A stretch of 64,000 nucleotides of DNA, taken from LH-M37 sp965602855 (GTDB taxonomy: Bacteria > Pseudomonadota > Gammaproteobacteria > SZUA-229). Below the pieces are notes generated by a model. The model was not told the DNA's origin and made no database searches. It was given only the letters and a program-made list of their open reading frames with translations. Below, one piece after another: positions 53,792 through 63,813 of this stretch (positions within the stretch are counted from its first letter, which is position 1; each line of letters starts with the position of its first letter). The translations under genes were made by a program, and so were the position numbers. The stretch covers positions 1 to 64,000 of the forward strand of contig CBFCZV010000013.1 in NCBI GenBank assembly GCA_965602855.1, written 5' to 3'.

Positions 53792-54657
53792 CAATGAAAG
53801 TGCAAACAGTATGTATCATTGGTACTGGCCTGATTGGTGGTTCGCTGGCACTGGCGTTAAAAAAATCCGGTTTTTGTCAGCGTATTGTTGGCGCGGGACG
53901 AACAGAAGTAACACTCAAGAAGGCACTTGAACTGGGTGTGGTTGATCATTATGAAACCGATTTTTCGTTGGCGGTAAAAGAGGCTGATATTGTTGTTGTC
54001 GCTGTGCCTCTGAGCGCGATGAAAAATGTTTTTGAAAAGATTGCACCTGCCTTATCCGCAACTGCTGTAGTGACCGATGCGGGCAGTGCAAAACAGAGCG
54101 TGATCAAGGATGCCGAAGCTGCTTTTGGTGAAGCTGCTAACCGATTTGTTGCCGGACATCCTATTTCTGGCACTGAGAAAAGTGGTGTGACCGCAGCTTT
54201 TACTGAGCTTTATGAAAATAGAAAAGTCATTCTAACACCTACGGATAATACCGATGCCGCTGCAGTAACACTGGTGTCTGAAATGTGGCAGGCAGCGGGT
54301 GCTGAAGTGGAATCCATGGATGCCGAGCATCACGATATGGTGCTGGCGGGTACTAGTCACTTGCCACACGTTCTTGCGTTTGGTTTGGTGGATTGTCTCA
54401 ACAGTCTTGAAGACGTCGATGAAATTTTTCGTTTTGCCGCAGGTGGTTTCCGCGACTTTACACGTATTGCTTCCAGTGATCCTGTAATGTGGCGAGATAT
54501 TTGTCTGAGTAATCGAAAAGATATATTGGCCATGATGAATAAATATCAGGGTCAGCTTCAAACTATTTCAAGTGCTTTAGAAAATAATGATGGTGAAGCA
54601 CTTATCGAAATTTTCGCACGTGCAAAAAAAGCACGTGATCAATTTAATAATCAGTAG
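53788..54657 (+). CDS. tyrA: Prephenate dehydrogenase
   Basis: NAD(P)-dependent step to 4-hydroxyphenylpyruvate for tyrosine. The 289 residues show VCIIGTGLIGGSLALALKKSG, TDAGSAKQSVI and GHPISGTEKSG with the catalytic histidine. Single-domain form, without fused chorismate mutase. ATG 53794 is an alternative start. Confidence 0.94.
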   Translation: MTMKVQTVCIIGTGLIGGSLALALKKSGFCQRIVGAGRTEVTLKKALELGVVDHYETDFSLAVKEADIVVVAVPLSAMKNVFEKIAPALSATAVVTDAGSAKQSVIKDAEAAFGEAANRFVAGHPISGTEKSGVTAAFTELYENRKVILTPTDNTDAAAVTLVSEMWQAAGAEVESMDAEHHDMVLAGTSHLPHVLAFGLVDCLNSLEDVDEIFRFAAGGFRDFTRIASSDPVMWRDICLSNRKDILAMMNKYQGQLQTISSALENNDGEALIEIFARAKKARDQFNNQ

Positions 54658-54699
54658 TGAAGTTTTGGTGTTAGTTATAAAAACTTCTGGAAAACATTA

Positions 54700-56001
54700 A
54701 TGAAATTTACAGTACAAAATGGCGGTGCGCTGAAAGGGAATATTCGTGTTCCCGGTGATAAGTCAATCTCGCACCGTTCAATCATGTTTGGTTCTATTGC
54801 GGAAGGTACCAGTCACATCAGTGGCTTTCTCGAAGGTGAAGATAGTCTGAATACGCTACGCGCATTTCGTGCCATGGGTGTTGAAATTGAAGGCCCTGAA
54901 GATGGCAAGGTTGTGGTGCACGGTGTCGGTATGCAGGGTCTTAAAAAACCTGAACAAGCCTTAGACGTCGGAAACTCTGGAACATCTATGCGTTTGCTGG
55001 CAGGTTTGTTTTCAGGCTTGTCGTTTGATGTTGAACTCAAGGGTGATACTTCATTGTCAAAACGCCCAATGGCACGTGTGACAAATCCATTAGCAGAAAT
55101 GGGAGCCGTAGTTAAAACCGCTGCTGAGGGCAGGCCTCCACTGAAAATATCAGGTGATAATATGTTACATGGCATTAATTATGAGATGCCGATGGCCAGT
55201 GCGCAGGTGAAATCCTGTTGTTTGCTGGCAGGGCTTTATGCCGAAGGTAAAACCTGTGTCACCGAGCCAGCGCCTACGCGTGATCATACCGAACGAATGT
55301 TGACCGCCTTTGGTGTGCCCGTCGAAGTTAATGATTCAACCATGTGCCTCGAAGGACCTGCAAAGCTCACTGCCTGTGATATTGATGTACCAGCGGATAT
55401 TTCATCGTCTGCCTTTTTTATGGTGGGCGCGAGCATTGCACAGGGTTCTGATATTACCCTTGAGCACGTTGGTATCAATCCTACCCGTACAGGTGTTATC
55501 GATATATTGAAGCTGATGGGTGCTGATATTGAATTGTTGAATCAGCGTGAAGCCGGTGGTGAACCAGTTGCAGATATTAGAGTGAGAAGTGCACAGTTAA
55601 AAGGTGCGCAAATTCCTGAACATCTGGTGCCATTAGCTATCGATGAGTTCCCGGTGATATTTGTTGCTGCCGCCTGTGCAGAAGGTGAGACCATCATTAC
55701 CGGTGCTGAAGAGCTACGAGTGAAAGAATGTGACCGTATTCAGGTGATGGCCGAAGGCTTACAGGCTCTGGGCGTGGATGCGAAGGCAACCGACGATGGT
55801 ATGGTGATCCAGGGTGGGGCGATTCAATCTGGAACAGTCCATAGCCACGATGATCATCGTATTGCGATGGCCTTTTCCATGGCGGCATTACGTGCATCGG
55901 GCGAAATTGAGATTGAAGATTGTGACAATGTGAATACTTCATTCCCAAGTTTTGTTGATCTGGCCTCGAATGCTGGTCTGGACATTAAATTACATGACTA
56001 A
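54700..56001 (+). CDS. aroA: 3-phosphoshikimate 1-carboxyvinyltransferase (EPSP synthase)
   Basis: Sixth step of the shikimate pathway. The 433 residues contain the shikimate-phosphate and PEP contacts GDKSISHRSIMFG, LDVGNSGTSMRLLAG and ELRVKECDRIQ. The LDVGNSGTSMRLLAG form with Ala after NSGT-type spacing indicates a class II-like enzyme rather than the E. coli class. Overlaps cmk by eight bases. Confidence 0.95.
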   Translation: MKFTVQNGGALKGNIRVPGDKSISHRSIMFGSIAEGTSHISGFLEGEDSLNTLRAFRAMGVEIEGPEDGKVVVHGVGMQGLKKPEQALDVGNSGTSMRLLAGLFSGLSFDVELKGDTSLSKRPMARVTNPLAEMGAVVKTAAEGRPPLKISGDNMLHGINYEMPMASAQVKSCCLLAGLYAEGKTCVTEPAPTRDHTERMLTAFGVPVEVNDSTMCLEGPAKLTACDIDVPADISSSAFFMVGASIAQGSDITLEHVGINPTRTGVIDILKLMGADIELLNQREAGGEPVADIRVRSAQLKGAQIPEHLVPLAIDEFPVIFVAAACAEGETIITGAEELRVKECDRIQVMAEGLQALGVDAKATDDGMVIQGGAIQSGTVHSHDDHRIAMAFSMAALRASGEIEIEDCDNVNTSFPSFVDLASNAGLDIKLHD

Positions 56002-56662
56002 GATTCCAGTTTTAACGCTTGATGGCCCTAGTGGTGTCGGTAAAGGCACGGTCTGCCTGTTGGTGGCGAAAAATCTAGGCTGGCACATTCTCGATAGCGG
56101 TTCGCTTTATCGCTTGCTTGCGCTGAGTGCTGGTGACGATGTTGATCTTACAAATGCGTCGCAACTAGCTGATATAGCGAGAGATATGCAAATTGAATAT
56201 GTAACATCAGGTGGTGCACTGGGTATCTATCTACGTGGTGAAAATGTCTCAGAGGTGATTCGCACAGAGGCGACGGGTGTGCTGGCATCTAAAGTAGCTG
56301 CTATTCCCGAGGTACGTCAGGCTTTATTTGATAAGCAAAAGGCCTTCGCGCAAGCACCCGGCCTGGTTGCCGATGGTCGTGATATGGGTACAACTATCTT
56401 TCCCGATGCTGAATTAAAGATTTTTCTGACCGCTAGCGCCGAAGAACGAGCAAAAAGACGCTATAAGCAGTTGAAAGACAAAGGAATCGATGCTAATCTC
56501 TCGCAGCTCACAGTCGAGCTCAAAGAGCGCGACAAAAGAGACTCAACGCGATCAGCTTCACCGTTGTTAGCTGCTGACGATGCCATCACTATCGATACCT
56601 CAGATTTGAGTATTGATGAGGTGTGTAATCAGGTCATGCAGCTGGTTGAACAACGCTATTGA
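55994..56662 (+). CDS. cmk: Cytidylate kinase
   Basis: Phosphorylates CMP and dCMP. The 222 residues begin PVLTLDGPSGVGKGTVCLL (P-loop) and include VADGRDMGTTIFPDAELKIFLTA and RDKRDSTRSASPL. The start is ATG 55994 inside the end of aroA; a longer open frame from 55952 is not needed. Confidence 0.95.
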   Translation: MTKIPVLTLDGPSGVGKGTVCLLVAKNLGWHILDSGSLYRLLALSAGDDVDLTNASQLADIARDMQIEYVTSGGALGIYLRGENVSEVIRTEATGVLASKVAAIPEVRQALFDKQKAFAQAPGLVADGRDMGTTIFPDAELKIFLTASAEERAKRRYKQLKDKGIDANLSQLTVELKERDKRDSTRSASPLLAADDAITIDTSDLSIDEVCNQVMQLVEQRY

Positions 56663-56773
56663 CTCGTCGTTTTGAAATTAGCGATCTGGGAACGTTCTCG
56701 GATCATTTATTAACTAACCAAGTCTATTTGCCTGTGTTCCATACAGAGTAGATAAACACATATTCTATATATT

Positions 56774-58450
56774 ATGTCTGAATCCTTTGCCGAATTATTT
56801 GAAGAAAGCCTAGCCCATACCGAAATGACAGCGGGTACCGTTGTTACAGGTACTGTTGTTGAGATCTATGACGGTTACGTTACAGTATCAGCAGGTCTGA
56901 AATCTGAGGGTGTTATCCCTGAAAGCCAATTTTATAATCTCGCTGGCGAGCTAGAAGTAGCTGTTGGCGATGATGTCGAAGTCGTTTTAGAAGCCGTTGA
57001 AGACGGTTTCGGTGAAACACGTCTATCACGTGAGAAAGCGAAACGTGCACGTGCATGGAAATCACTGGAAACTTCATTCGAAGCCGAAGAAATTATCACC
57101 GGTATTATTACTGGTCGCGTTAAAGGTGGCTTCACCGTTGAGATGGGCGATATTCGTGCATTCCTGCCGGGCTCACTGGTTGATGTACGTCCTGTTCGTG
57201 ATACTTCTTACCTTGAAGGTAAAGAGCTCGAGTTTAAAGTTATCAAGCTGGATCAAAAGCGCAACAACGTGGTTGTATCACGTCGTGCTGTTGTTGAAAA
57301 TGAATACAGTGCTGAACGCGAAGCATTGCTTGAAAGCATCGAAGAAGGCAAGACTATCAAAGGTGTTGTTAAGAACCTTACCGATTACGGCGCATTCCTG
57401 GATCTCGGTGGTATCGACGGTCTGCTGCATATCACTGATATGGCATGGAAGCGCGTTCGTCATCCTTCAGAAATTGTTGAAGTGGGTGATGAAATCGATG
57501 TTGTTGTTCTTAAGTACGACAAAGAAAAAACCCGCGTATCACTGGGTCTGAAACAACTGGGCGAAGATCCATGGGCAGAAATTGCTCGCCGTTACCCAGA
57601 AGGTTCACGTCTGTTCGGTAAAGTTAGCAACATCACTGATTACGGTTGCTTCGTTGAAATCGAAGATGGCGTTGAAGGTCTGGTTCACGTTTCTGAAATG
57701 GACTGGACTAACAAGAACGTTAGCCCTGGCAATGTAGTTACATTGGGTGATGACGTTGAAGTTGCGATTCTGGACATCGATCCTGAGCGTCGTCGTATTT
57801 CACTGGGTATGAAGCAGTGTAAAGCGAATCCATGGGATGAGTTCTCAGCAACTCATAACAAGGGCGACAAAGTTTCTGGCGTTATCAAATCAATCACTGA
57901 CTTTGGTGTGTTCGTTGGCTTGAATGGCGATATCGATGGTCTGGTTCACATGTCTGATGTGTCATGGGACATTGAAGGTGTTGAAGCTATTCGTGATTAT
58001 AAGAAGGGCGACACACTGGAAGCGGTTGTACTTTCAATCGACCCAGAACGTGAACGTATCTCCTTAGGTATCAAGCAGATGGAGCAGGATCCTGTTTCAA
58101 CTTACATGGCTGAGTACAAGAAAGGCTCTGTCGTAAAAGGTACTGTACTGTCTGTAGATGCTAAAGCAGCAATCATCGATTTGGGTGATGGTGTAGAAGG
58201 TACATTACGTGCTTCTGAGCTTTCACGTGATCGCGTTGAAGATGCTAGCACCGTGCTGAAAGTTGGCGATGAAGTTGAAGCCAAGTTGATGGGTGTGGAT
58301 CGTAAGAGTCGCGCTCTGAATCTTTCTGTGAAAGCAAAGGACTATCAAGATGAAAGTGAAGCGATGAAGGATTACTCCAAGTCGCAGGAAACTACAGCAA
58401 CAACTTTAGGTGATTTGCTGAAAGAACAGATGGATGCTGGTAAAAAGTAA
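56774..58450 (+). CDS. rpsA: 30S ribosomal protein S1
   Basis: RNA-binding ribosomal protein that helps mRNA load on the 30S subunit. The 558 residues contain six S1/OB repeats; the repeat phrase (ITDYGCFVEIEDGVEGLVH, ITDFGVFVGLNGDIDGLVH) recurs and each unit ends with an SLG(L/M)KQ phrase. Length matches E. coli S1. cmk upstream and ihfB downstream is the standard order. Confidence 0.97.
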   Translation: MSESFAELFEESLAHTEMTAGTVVTGTVVEIYDGYVTVSAGLKSEGVIPESQFYNLAGELEVAVGDDVEVVLEAVEDGFGETRLSREKAKRARAWKSLETSFEAEEIITGIITGRVKGGFTVEMGDIRAFLPGSLVDVRPVRDTSYLEGKELEFKVIKLDQKRNNVVVSRRAVVENEYSAEREALLESIEEGKTIKGVVKNLTDYGAFLDLGGIDGLLHITDMAWKRVRHPSEIVEVGDEIDVVVLKYDKEKTRVSLGLKQLGEDPWAEIARRYPEGSRLFGKVSNITDYGCFVEIEDGVEGLVHVSEMDWTNKNVSPGNVVTLGDDVEVAILDIDPERRRISLGMKQCKANPWDEFSATHNKGDKVSGVIKSITDFGVFVGLNGDIDGLVHMSDVSWDIEGVEAIRDYKKGDTLEAVVLSIDPERERISLGIKQMEQDPVSTYMAEYKKGSVVKGTVLSVDAKAAIIDLGDGVEGTLRASELSRDRVEDASTVLKVGDEVEAKLMGVDRKSRALNLSVKAKDYQDESEAMKDYSKSQETTATTLGDLLKEQMDAGKK

Positions 58451-58513
58451 TTTTTACTGCTACATATAACTTAATAAATAACGACGGTTAATCGAGGAAG
58501 GTTTCAAGTACTA

Positions 58514-58837
58514 ATGACTGATGAATCACTAGAAAAGTCAATGATGAAATCTGAATTGATAGAAAGGATCTCACGCAAACAAACACACCTTGCCTACAAG
58601 GACGTAGAGCTGGCTGTCAAATGTCTGTTAGGACAGATGAGTAATTCGCTGTCAAATGGTGAAAGGATAGAAATCAGGGGATTTGGTAGTTTTTCTCTGC
58701 ATTTCAGGCCACCTCGCTCGGGTAGAAACCCTAAAACTGGGGATTCAGTTTCATTGCCGGGTAAGCACGTACCTCATTTCAAACCAGGAAAAGAACTCAG
58801 AGAGCGTGTCAACGATTCTTTGAAGAAGGAAAAATAG
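58514..58837 (+). CDS. ihfB: Integration host factor subunit beta
   Basis: DNA-bending protein working with IhfA. Contains KSELIERIS, RIEIRGFGSFSLHFRPPRSG and RNPKTGDSV with the intercalating proline. The 107 residues start about ten residues earlier than usual; ATG 58541 or 58544 (MMKSEL or MKSEL) would give the standard length, but GAGGAAGG lies upstream of 58514. Confidence 0.95.
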   Translation: MTDESLEKSMMKSELIERISRKQTHLAYKDVELAVKCLLGQMSNSLSNGERIEIRGFGSFSLHFRPPRSGRNPKTGDSVSLPGKHVPHFKPGKELRERVNDSLKKEK

Positions 58838-58936
58838 GTTAGTCTCGACAGTTGCGTCTATTGACCTGCATTTGTTGAGTATCATTTCTGAGTAGTTTAA
58901 ATTACTTGCAAACAATCTTAATTTAGGAATCTCGTT

Positions 58937-60112
58937 GTGACTAATTTGTCTGAACCATCAACGTGGATATTGTTTGTACCACTTTTTTTATTGATGCTGC
59001 TCTGGCTAGGTCGACGCAGACGTTCAGTCAAGAAAAATAAGCCTCGAAAACTCCCGCCAGAATACTTTACAGGCCTTAATTATCTGCTGAACGATGAGCA
59101 TGGCAAAGCGCTCGATATATTCGTCAAGCTGGTAGAAACCGACTGGGATCTTGTTGATACTCATTTTGCACTGGGTAAGATCTTTCGTAAGAATGGTGAG
59201 ATCGACAAAGCTATCAAAATCCATCAAGGTTTAATTGCCAGACCCTCACTGCCCAAAGAGTACCGTAGCAAGGTATTGCTTGAGTTGGGTTATGATTACC
59301 TGGGCGCAGGCTGGTTTGATCGTGCGGAGGGCCTGTTCAAAGAAGTACTAATCCACGATCAAAAATCGAATGTGGCAAAAAGAAATCTAATATTGATTTA
59401 TCAACAGGAAAAGGACTGGCACAAGGCGATTGAGGTTGGTGCTAAATTGTATTCAGAAGGTGCCATTGATGTCGGTACGATGGTTTCGCAATACTATTGC
59501 GAATTGGCTGAAATTGCCAGGACAAAAGGCGATGTTGGTCAGCTTGCCCATAATGCAAAACAGGCGCTGCACTATGATGAATGTTCCATCCGAGCGCTTA
59601 TTTTGCTTGCTGATAATGAAATGGGTAAGCAGAATCATAAGCAGGCCATCTATTATTTTGAGCAGATAGAAAAACGCGATGCTGAGTTTTTTCCTGTCGT
59701 TCTCGATAAGCTCATAGAATGTTATCATCGTCTCGAAAGTTCTGATAAATTACTGGCCTATCTGGCTGATGTTGAACTACGCCACCAGACGCTGGCTATC
59801 ATTGAAAAACATGCGATGGTAATTGAGCGGTATCAGAGTAAAGAAGCTGCCATTGAATATTTAACTGACCGTCTCAGGAAATTTCCCGATCTTAAAGGCA
59901 TGCAGTCGCTTATTAATTACAAAACGAATCAGGTGGATGCAGCCGAACTTACCTTGCTCCTGGATTTGAAATCTGCACTGGTTAAAATACAAAAAGATGA
60001 TGCGGAGTATCAATGTCATCATTGTGGATTCCAGTCCAAGACCCTTTACTGGTTGTGCCCGAGCTGTCAGAGTTGGGCGGAAGTTAAGCCAACAATGATT
60101 GAAACCGCATAA
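58937..60112 (+). CDS. lapB: LPS assembly protein LapB (YciM)
   Basis: Membrane-anchored regulator of LpxC turnover and LPS synthesis. The 391 residues have one N-terminal transmembrane helix (about 8-24), about eight TPR-like repeats and a C-terminal rubredoxin-like knuckle (CHHCGF...CPSCQSW). GTG start. The small gene lapA, normally just before it, is not present in the 99 bases between ihfB and lapB. Adjacent to pyrF, as in E. coli. Confidence 0.93.
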   Translation: MTNLSEPSTWILFVPLFLLMLLWLGRRRRSVKKNKPRKLPPEYFTGLNYLLNDEHGKALDIFVKLVETDWDLVDTHFALGKIFRKNGEIDKAIKIHQGLIARPSLPKEYRSKVLLELGYDYLGAGWFDRAEGLFKEVLIHDQKSNVAKRNLILIYQQEKDWHKAIEVGAKLYSEGAIDVGTMVSQYYCELAEIARTKGDVGQLAHNAKQALHYDECSIRALILLADNEMGKQNHKQAIYYFEQIEKRDAEFFPVVLDKLIECYHRLESSDKLLAYLADVELRHQTLAIIEKHAMVIERYQSKEAAIEYLTDRLRKFPDLKGMQSLINYKTNQVDAAELTLLLDLKSALVKIQKDDAEYQCHHCGFQSKTLYWLCPSCQSWAEVKPTMIETA

Positions 60113-60811
60113 ATGAATAACTCAAAAGTAATCGTTGCACTCGATTTTCCGGGTGAGAAAGCCACCATGCAATTGGTGGATAAATTAGATCCCGAGCTGT
60201 GTCGTTTAAAAGTAGGCAAGGAATTGTTTACCCGCTGCGGTCCTTCTCTGGTGAAGAATCTGGTGGCATCAGATTTTGATATTTTTCTGGATTTAAAATT
60301 TCATGATATTCCAAACACAGTAGCAAAAGCCTGTGAGTCAGCAGCTGAGCTGGGTGTCTGGATGATGAATGTGCACAGCATGGGTGGTGCTGCGATGATG
60401 GCAGCGGCACGTGATGTGCTGAGTTATGACGATGCACCTTTGCTGATCGCCGTTACCTTGCTGACCAGCAGCGGTGAAAAGGAACTGAGTGCTTTGGGCA
60501 TCAATGAAACGCCTGCTGACTTTGTGAAACGACTGGCAACGATGGTGAAAAATACAGGACTGGATGGTGTAGTCTGTTCTGCACAGGAAGCCGCAATGTT
60601 AAAACAGCAATGTGGCGATGATTTTAAATTGGTGACACCGGGTATACGTCCTGAAAATGCCAATGCAGATGATCAAAATCGTATTATGACGCCAAAGCAG
60701 GCTGTCGAAAATGGTTCCGATTACCTTGTGATAGGTCGACCTGTGACGCAGTCTGATGACCCTGTAAGGGTTTTGAGAGAAATTAATGCAGAGATAGGGT
60801 TTGCATCCTGA
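60113..60811 (+). CDS. pyrF: Orotidine 5'-phosphate decarboxylase
   Basis: Last step of UMP synthesis. The 232 residues include the catalytic DLKFHDIPNTVAKA, the start VIVALDFPG and the phosphate-binding YLVIGRPVTQSDDP. Starts immediately after the lapB stop. Confidence 0.96.
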   Translation: MNNSKVIVALDFPGEKATMQLVDKLDPELCRLKVGKELFTRCGPSLVKNLVASDFDIFLDLKFHDIPNTVAKACESAAELGVWMMNVHSMGGAAMMAAARDVLSYDDAPLLIAVTLLTSSGEKELSALGINETPADFVKRLATMVKNTGLDGVVCSAQEAAMLKQQCGDDFKLVTPGIRPENANADDQNRIMTPKQAVENGSDYLVIGRPVTQSDDPVRVLREINAEIGFAS

Positions 60812-60861
60812 AAAAGCCTGTGGTAGTTTAAAAGCTCTTATTCACAACACAGGGAAGCGTT

Positions 60862-61125
60862 ATGATGAAAATCATTCAATCTGTATTACTATCTTTACTC
60901 CTTTCAATTTCTGCCTCTGTTTTTGCTGCGCAGGTCAATGTTAATAAAGCTGATGCGGCGACACTCTCAGCAGAACTTGTAGGTGTCGGTGAGAAAAAGG
61001 CCGAGGCGATAGTGGCCTATCGTGAAACCAACGGCCCATTTAAGTCTGCTGAAGATCTTATGAATGTTAAAGGCATTGCTGAGGCAACTTTGAAGAAGAA
61101 TGCAGGCAATATCGTCACTGAATAA
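60862..61125 (+). CDS. ComEA-like secreted helix-hairpin-helix protein
   Basis: 87 residues with a signal peptide (ending SVFA-AQ) and one HhH DNA-binding domain (VNVNKADAATLSAELVGVGE, then GPFKSAEDLMNVKGI). Such small ComEA-type proteins can bind DNA in the periplasm during natural uptake. Single gene with its own terminator. Confidence 0.9.
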   Translation: MMKIIQSVLLSLLLSISASVFAAQVNVNKADAATLSAELVGVGEKKAEAIVAYRETNGPFKSAEDLMNVKGIAEATLKKNAGNIVTE

Positions 61126-61144
61126 TTGTCTGTTTATTGCTGTA

Positions 61145-61175
61145 AAAAAAGACCTGCTTAGCGGGTCTTTTTTTT
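61145..61175 (+). terminator. Rho-independent terminator after the ComEA-like gene
   Basis: AAAAAAGACC (61145-61154) pairs with GGTCTTTTTT (61164-61173) around a nine-base loop and is followed by more T. A textbook intrinsic terminator, 19 bases after the stop. Confidence 0.9.
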
Positions 61176-61416
61176 GGTCTTTAATGAGCTTGCTGTTAGA
61201 AATTGGCACATAAGATGATTGTTAATTATCGCTAAAAACTGTACTCTTACTCTAATTATGGTTATATATAGACATAATTGTTAAGTTATGCAGTAATTGT
61301 TATATTTATCAGTATATTAGAAATGTCTGTAATTACTTTACGGGCTTTTTTTATACTTTTACTCACATGGAATAGTGAATTAATGAACCAAAATAAGTAA
61401 TGAATAGAGAATAGCC

Positions 61417-63804
61417 ATGATTCACGAAGATGCACAACCCAGTCAAACCAATTCTTCCTCAAATAAAGTCAAAACAGTTGGTATCGTCCTGGTGCTATTG
61501 GCGGTTATTGGTGTTGTTTTCATGCAATACGGAGCTCAGGAAGAAGCTGTTGAGAAATTACCCCCAGTAGTTGAGCACGTGCCAGAACCTGTACAGCAGG
61601 AGCCTGTTCAAGTCGCACAGATTCAGGATAATCGAGCTGCCCAGCTTCAAACTGAGATTGAAGATTTGCTGGAACGCCTGAAAAAAGTACGTAAGCAGAT
61701 GGGTGATCACAGTCAGAAATGGCAACAGGAAATCCAGAACATCACCAACAAACTTCAGACGGCTACTACCGATGCACTAGAGCTGAGCAATGCTTTAACG
61801 AATGCCACAAAGCAGGCCGAGCATTGGCCAGCCGTTGAGCTGTTAGCCGATAAGGTGGTCTATACGCCGAATGCCTATACACAGGTGCCGGAACAGCTCA
61901 GCAATGCTGAGCAACTGATACAGGGTGAAGATATCCAGGCCGCAGTTGATCTTCTAACACCAATTAAAACAGCTCTTATCAAAATGTTGGGCCAAGCCGA
62001 GAATACCGATGCCGTTGTCGTAGCAGGCAGTGGAGTGCGTGAAGCTCGCAATAACTGGCAGACACTGGTTACTCAACAGAGCTGGGATCAGCTGCCATTG
62101 GCAGTGAAGGTAGAAAAGGAATATCAGGGTTCTTATCAGGATGAAAATGAAGGGCGTTTTGCTGTGGTGTTGACGGGGTATGGCGCACTGTTAAAAAGCT
62201 ATGGCTCATTGCAGCATGCTGGGGAAACACTGGTTGCGACGCAGCCTCCGCTGGAAACTGCCAAAGGTGGATGGGAGGCTTTGGCCAATGAATATGGGCT
62301 GAATGAAATTCCATTCGCGATAAAGCTGGATAAAGATTACACGCAATATCAACAGACCATCAGTGGTGGTGAATTGCTTGCTGCTTCAGAGAAGGCAATT
62401 GTTCTCGAAAAAGGCTACAGCGATTTACTGGCTGGCGCACAGAATATTACCGAGTATCGTGACAAGGCATTAAAAGCTAAAAAAGACTGGGATGCTTATG
62501 CCAATATGGAAAAGCTCACTATCATTCCGCAACACAAACTGTGGGCAAGCAATATGGATGTAGCAGAGCTTGATCTCAAGGCCGGCAAACTGCCGAAAGC
62601 AGGCACGGCTTATAAACAGCTAGCAGAAAATTACACTTCGATACATAAATATGCCGAATTGGCCATCGAAGCATTATCAAGGGCGCTATTGGCTCAGCAA
62701 AACTGGAATGAATTTGCTTCCGCAAACAAGCTTAAAATTTCAAGAGCAACGGCTGCTGAGGCTGATTTAAATGCAACAGTATCAGCTATGCGTAAGGGAG
62801 AGTTTGAGCAAGTAAACAAAACACTGACGGTGGTTGCGGTTACTTATGAAGGACTGCTCGCAAATGCCAGGTTGGCATTATTAGCGCTACAGGAAACTAC
62901 TATTTATAAAAAAGACTGTGCATCGATGGAGAAAGCGATCAATAAGAAATTTTGCTCCATGGCAAATACAGATTATGACGTCACGCTTGCCATGTATAAA
63001 AGGGGAGAGTTTGTTGTCGCAAAAACGCAATTTGATGAACTAGCTCTGGAATACAAGCGTCTGTTTATTGTAAATGGACAGAACACTACGAGCGTGGCTG
63101 GGCTGGATATCACCCTGCAGACGATACCTGCAGGTAGTTTTCGAATGGGTGCAAATAAAGAAAGTAATAAAAAGTTTGTACGTGATTTCAGCGTACCTAC
63201 CTTTAAGATGATGGTAAAAGAAGTCACCTTTGCACAATATGATGCTTATGCTAAATCCATTGGAAAAAGACTACCTAAAGATGAAGGCTGGGGTCGTGGT
63301 AATCGCCCGGTGGTTAATGTGAACTGGAATGATGCACAAAGTTTTGCCAGTTGGCTCAGTCGCAAGTCGGGCAAGAAGTTTCGATTGCCAACCGAGGCTG
63401 AATGGGAGTATGCCGCAGTTTCAAGCAGGACGACAAATTATAACTGGGGCGACAGTATTAGCTGCAATGAGGCTATATATAATGGCGGAAAAAAATCAGA
63501 TTGTTACTATAAACATGATGGCCAGCAAGGAGGAACCGTACCCGTTGGAAGTTTCAATTCCAGTCCTTGGGGCTTATACGATATGAGTGGAAATGTATGG
63601 GAATGGACGCAGGACTGTGCAGATGAAAATTATCACAATGTGCCCGGTAATATTCGATTCTGGGATGGCAAGTGCGAAAAACGTGTTGTGCGTGGTGGTT
63701 CCTGGAGTAGTTCGCCAGAACGTCTGTACTCAGTGAGTTATGACTGGAATAATCCCAAATTTAAAACTCATGTTGATGGTTTTCGATTAGTTCAGGAACT
63801 TTGA
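61417..63804 (+). CDS. Membrane-anchored repeat protein with FGE-sulfatase-like domain
   Basis: 795 residues. One transmembrane helix near residues 22-38 follows a short cytoplasmic tail; then a proline-rich stretch and coiled coil (about 65-125), several degenerate repeats of about 72-75 residues (W-containing starts near 135, 213, 285, 359 and 430), and from about residue 565 an FGE-sulfatase (SUMF1/EgtB-like) domain (IPAGSFRMG, LPTEAEWEYAA, GLYDMSGNVWEWTQDC, RVVRGGSWSSSPERL, GFRLV). The protein probably extends into the periplasm. Bacterial members include many non-catalytic ones. ATG start; 291 bases after the ComEA-like gene, converging with lpxH. Confidence 0.85.
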   Translation: MIHEDAQPSQTNSSSNKVKTVGIVLVLLAVIGVVFMQYGAQEEAVEKLPPVVEHVPEPVQQEPVQVAQIQDNRAAQLQTEIEDLLERLKKVRKQMGDHSQKWQQEIQNITNKLQTATTDALELSNALTNATKQAEHWPAVELLADKVVYTPNAYTQVPEQLSNAEQLIQGEDIQAAVDLLTPIKTALIKMLGQAENTDAVVVAGSGVREARNNWQTLVTQQSWDQLPLAVKVEKEYQGSYQDENEGRFAVVLTGYGALLKSYGSLQHAGETLVATQPPLETAKGGWEALANEYGLNEIPFAIKLDKDYTQYQQTISGGELLAASEKAIVLEKGYSDLLAGAQNITEYRDKALKAKKDWDAYANMEKLTIIPQHKLWASNMDVAELDLKAGKLPKAGTAYKQLAENYTSIHKYAELAIEALSRALLAQQNWNEFASANKLKISRATAAEADLNATVSAMRKGEFEQVNKTLTVVAVTYEGLLANARLALLALQETTIYKKDCASMEKAINKKFCSMANTDYDVTLAMYKRGEFVVAKTQFDELALEYKRLFIVNGQNTTSVAGLDITLQTIPAGSFRMGANKESNKKFVRDFSVPTFKMMVKEVTFAQYDAYAKSIGKRLPKDEGWGRGNRPVVNVNWNDAQSFASWLSRKSGKKFRLPTEAEWEYAAVSSRTTNYNWGDSISCNEAIYNGGKKSDCYYKHDGQQGGTVPVGSFNSSPWGLYDMSGNVWEWTQDCADENYHNVPGNIRFWDGKCEKRVVRGGSWSSSPERLYSVSYDWNNPKFKTHVDGFRLVQEL

Positions 63805-63813
63805 TTTTATCTA

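Noticed and set aside
58435..58460. GTAAAAA/TTTTTAC hairpin as terminator of rpsA
   Set aside because: Pure A/T stem overlapping the stop codon without a following T-run; too weak.
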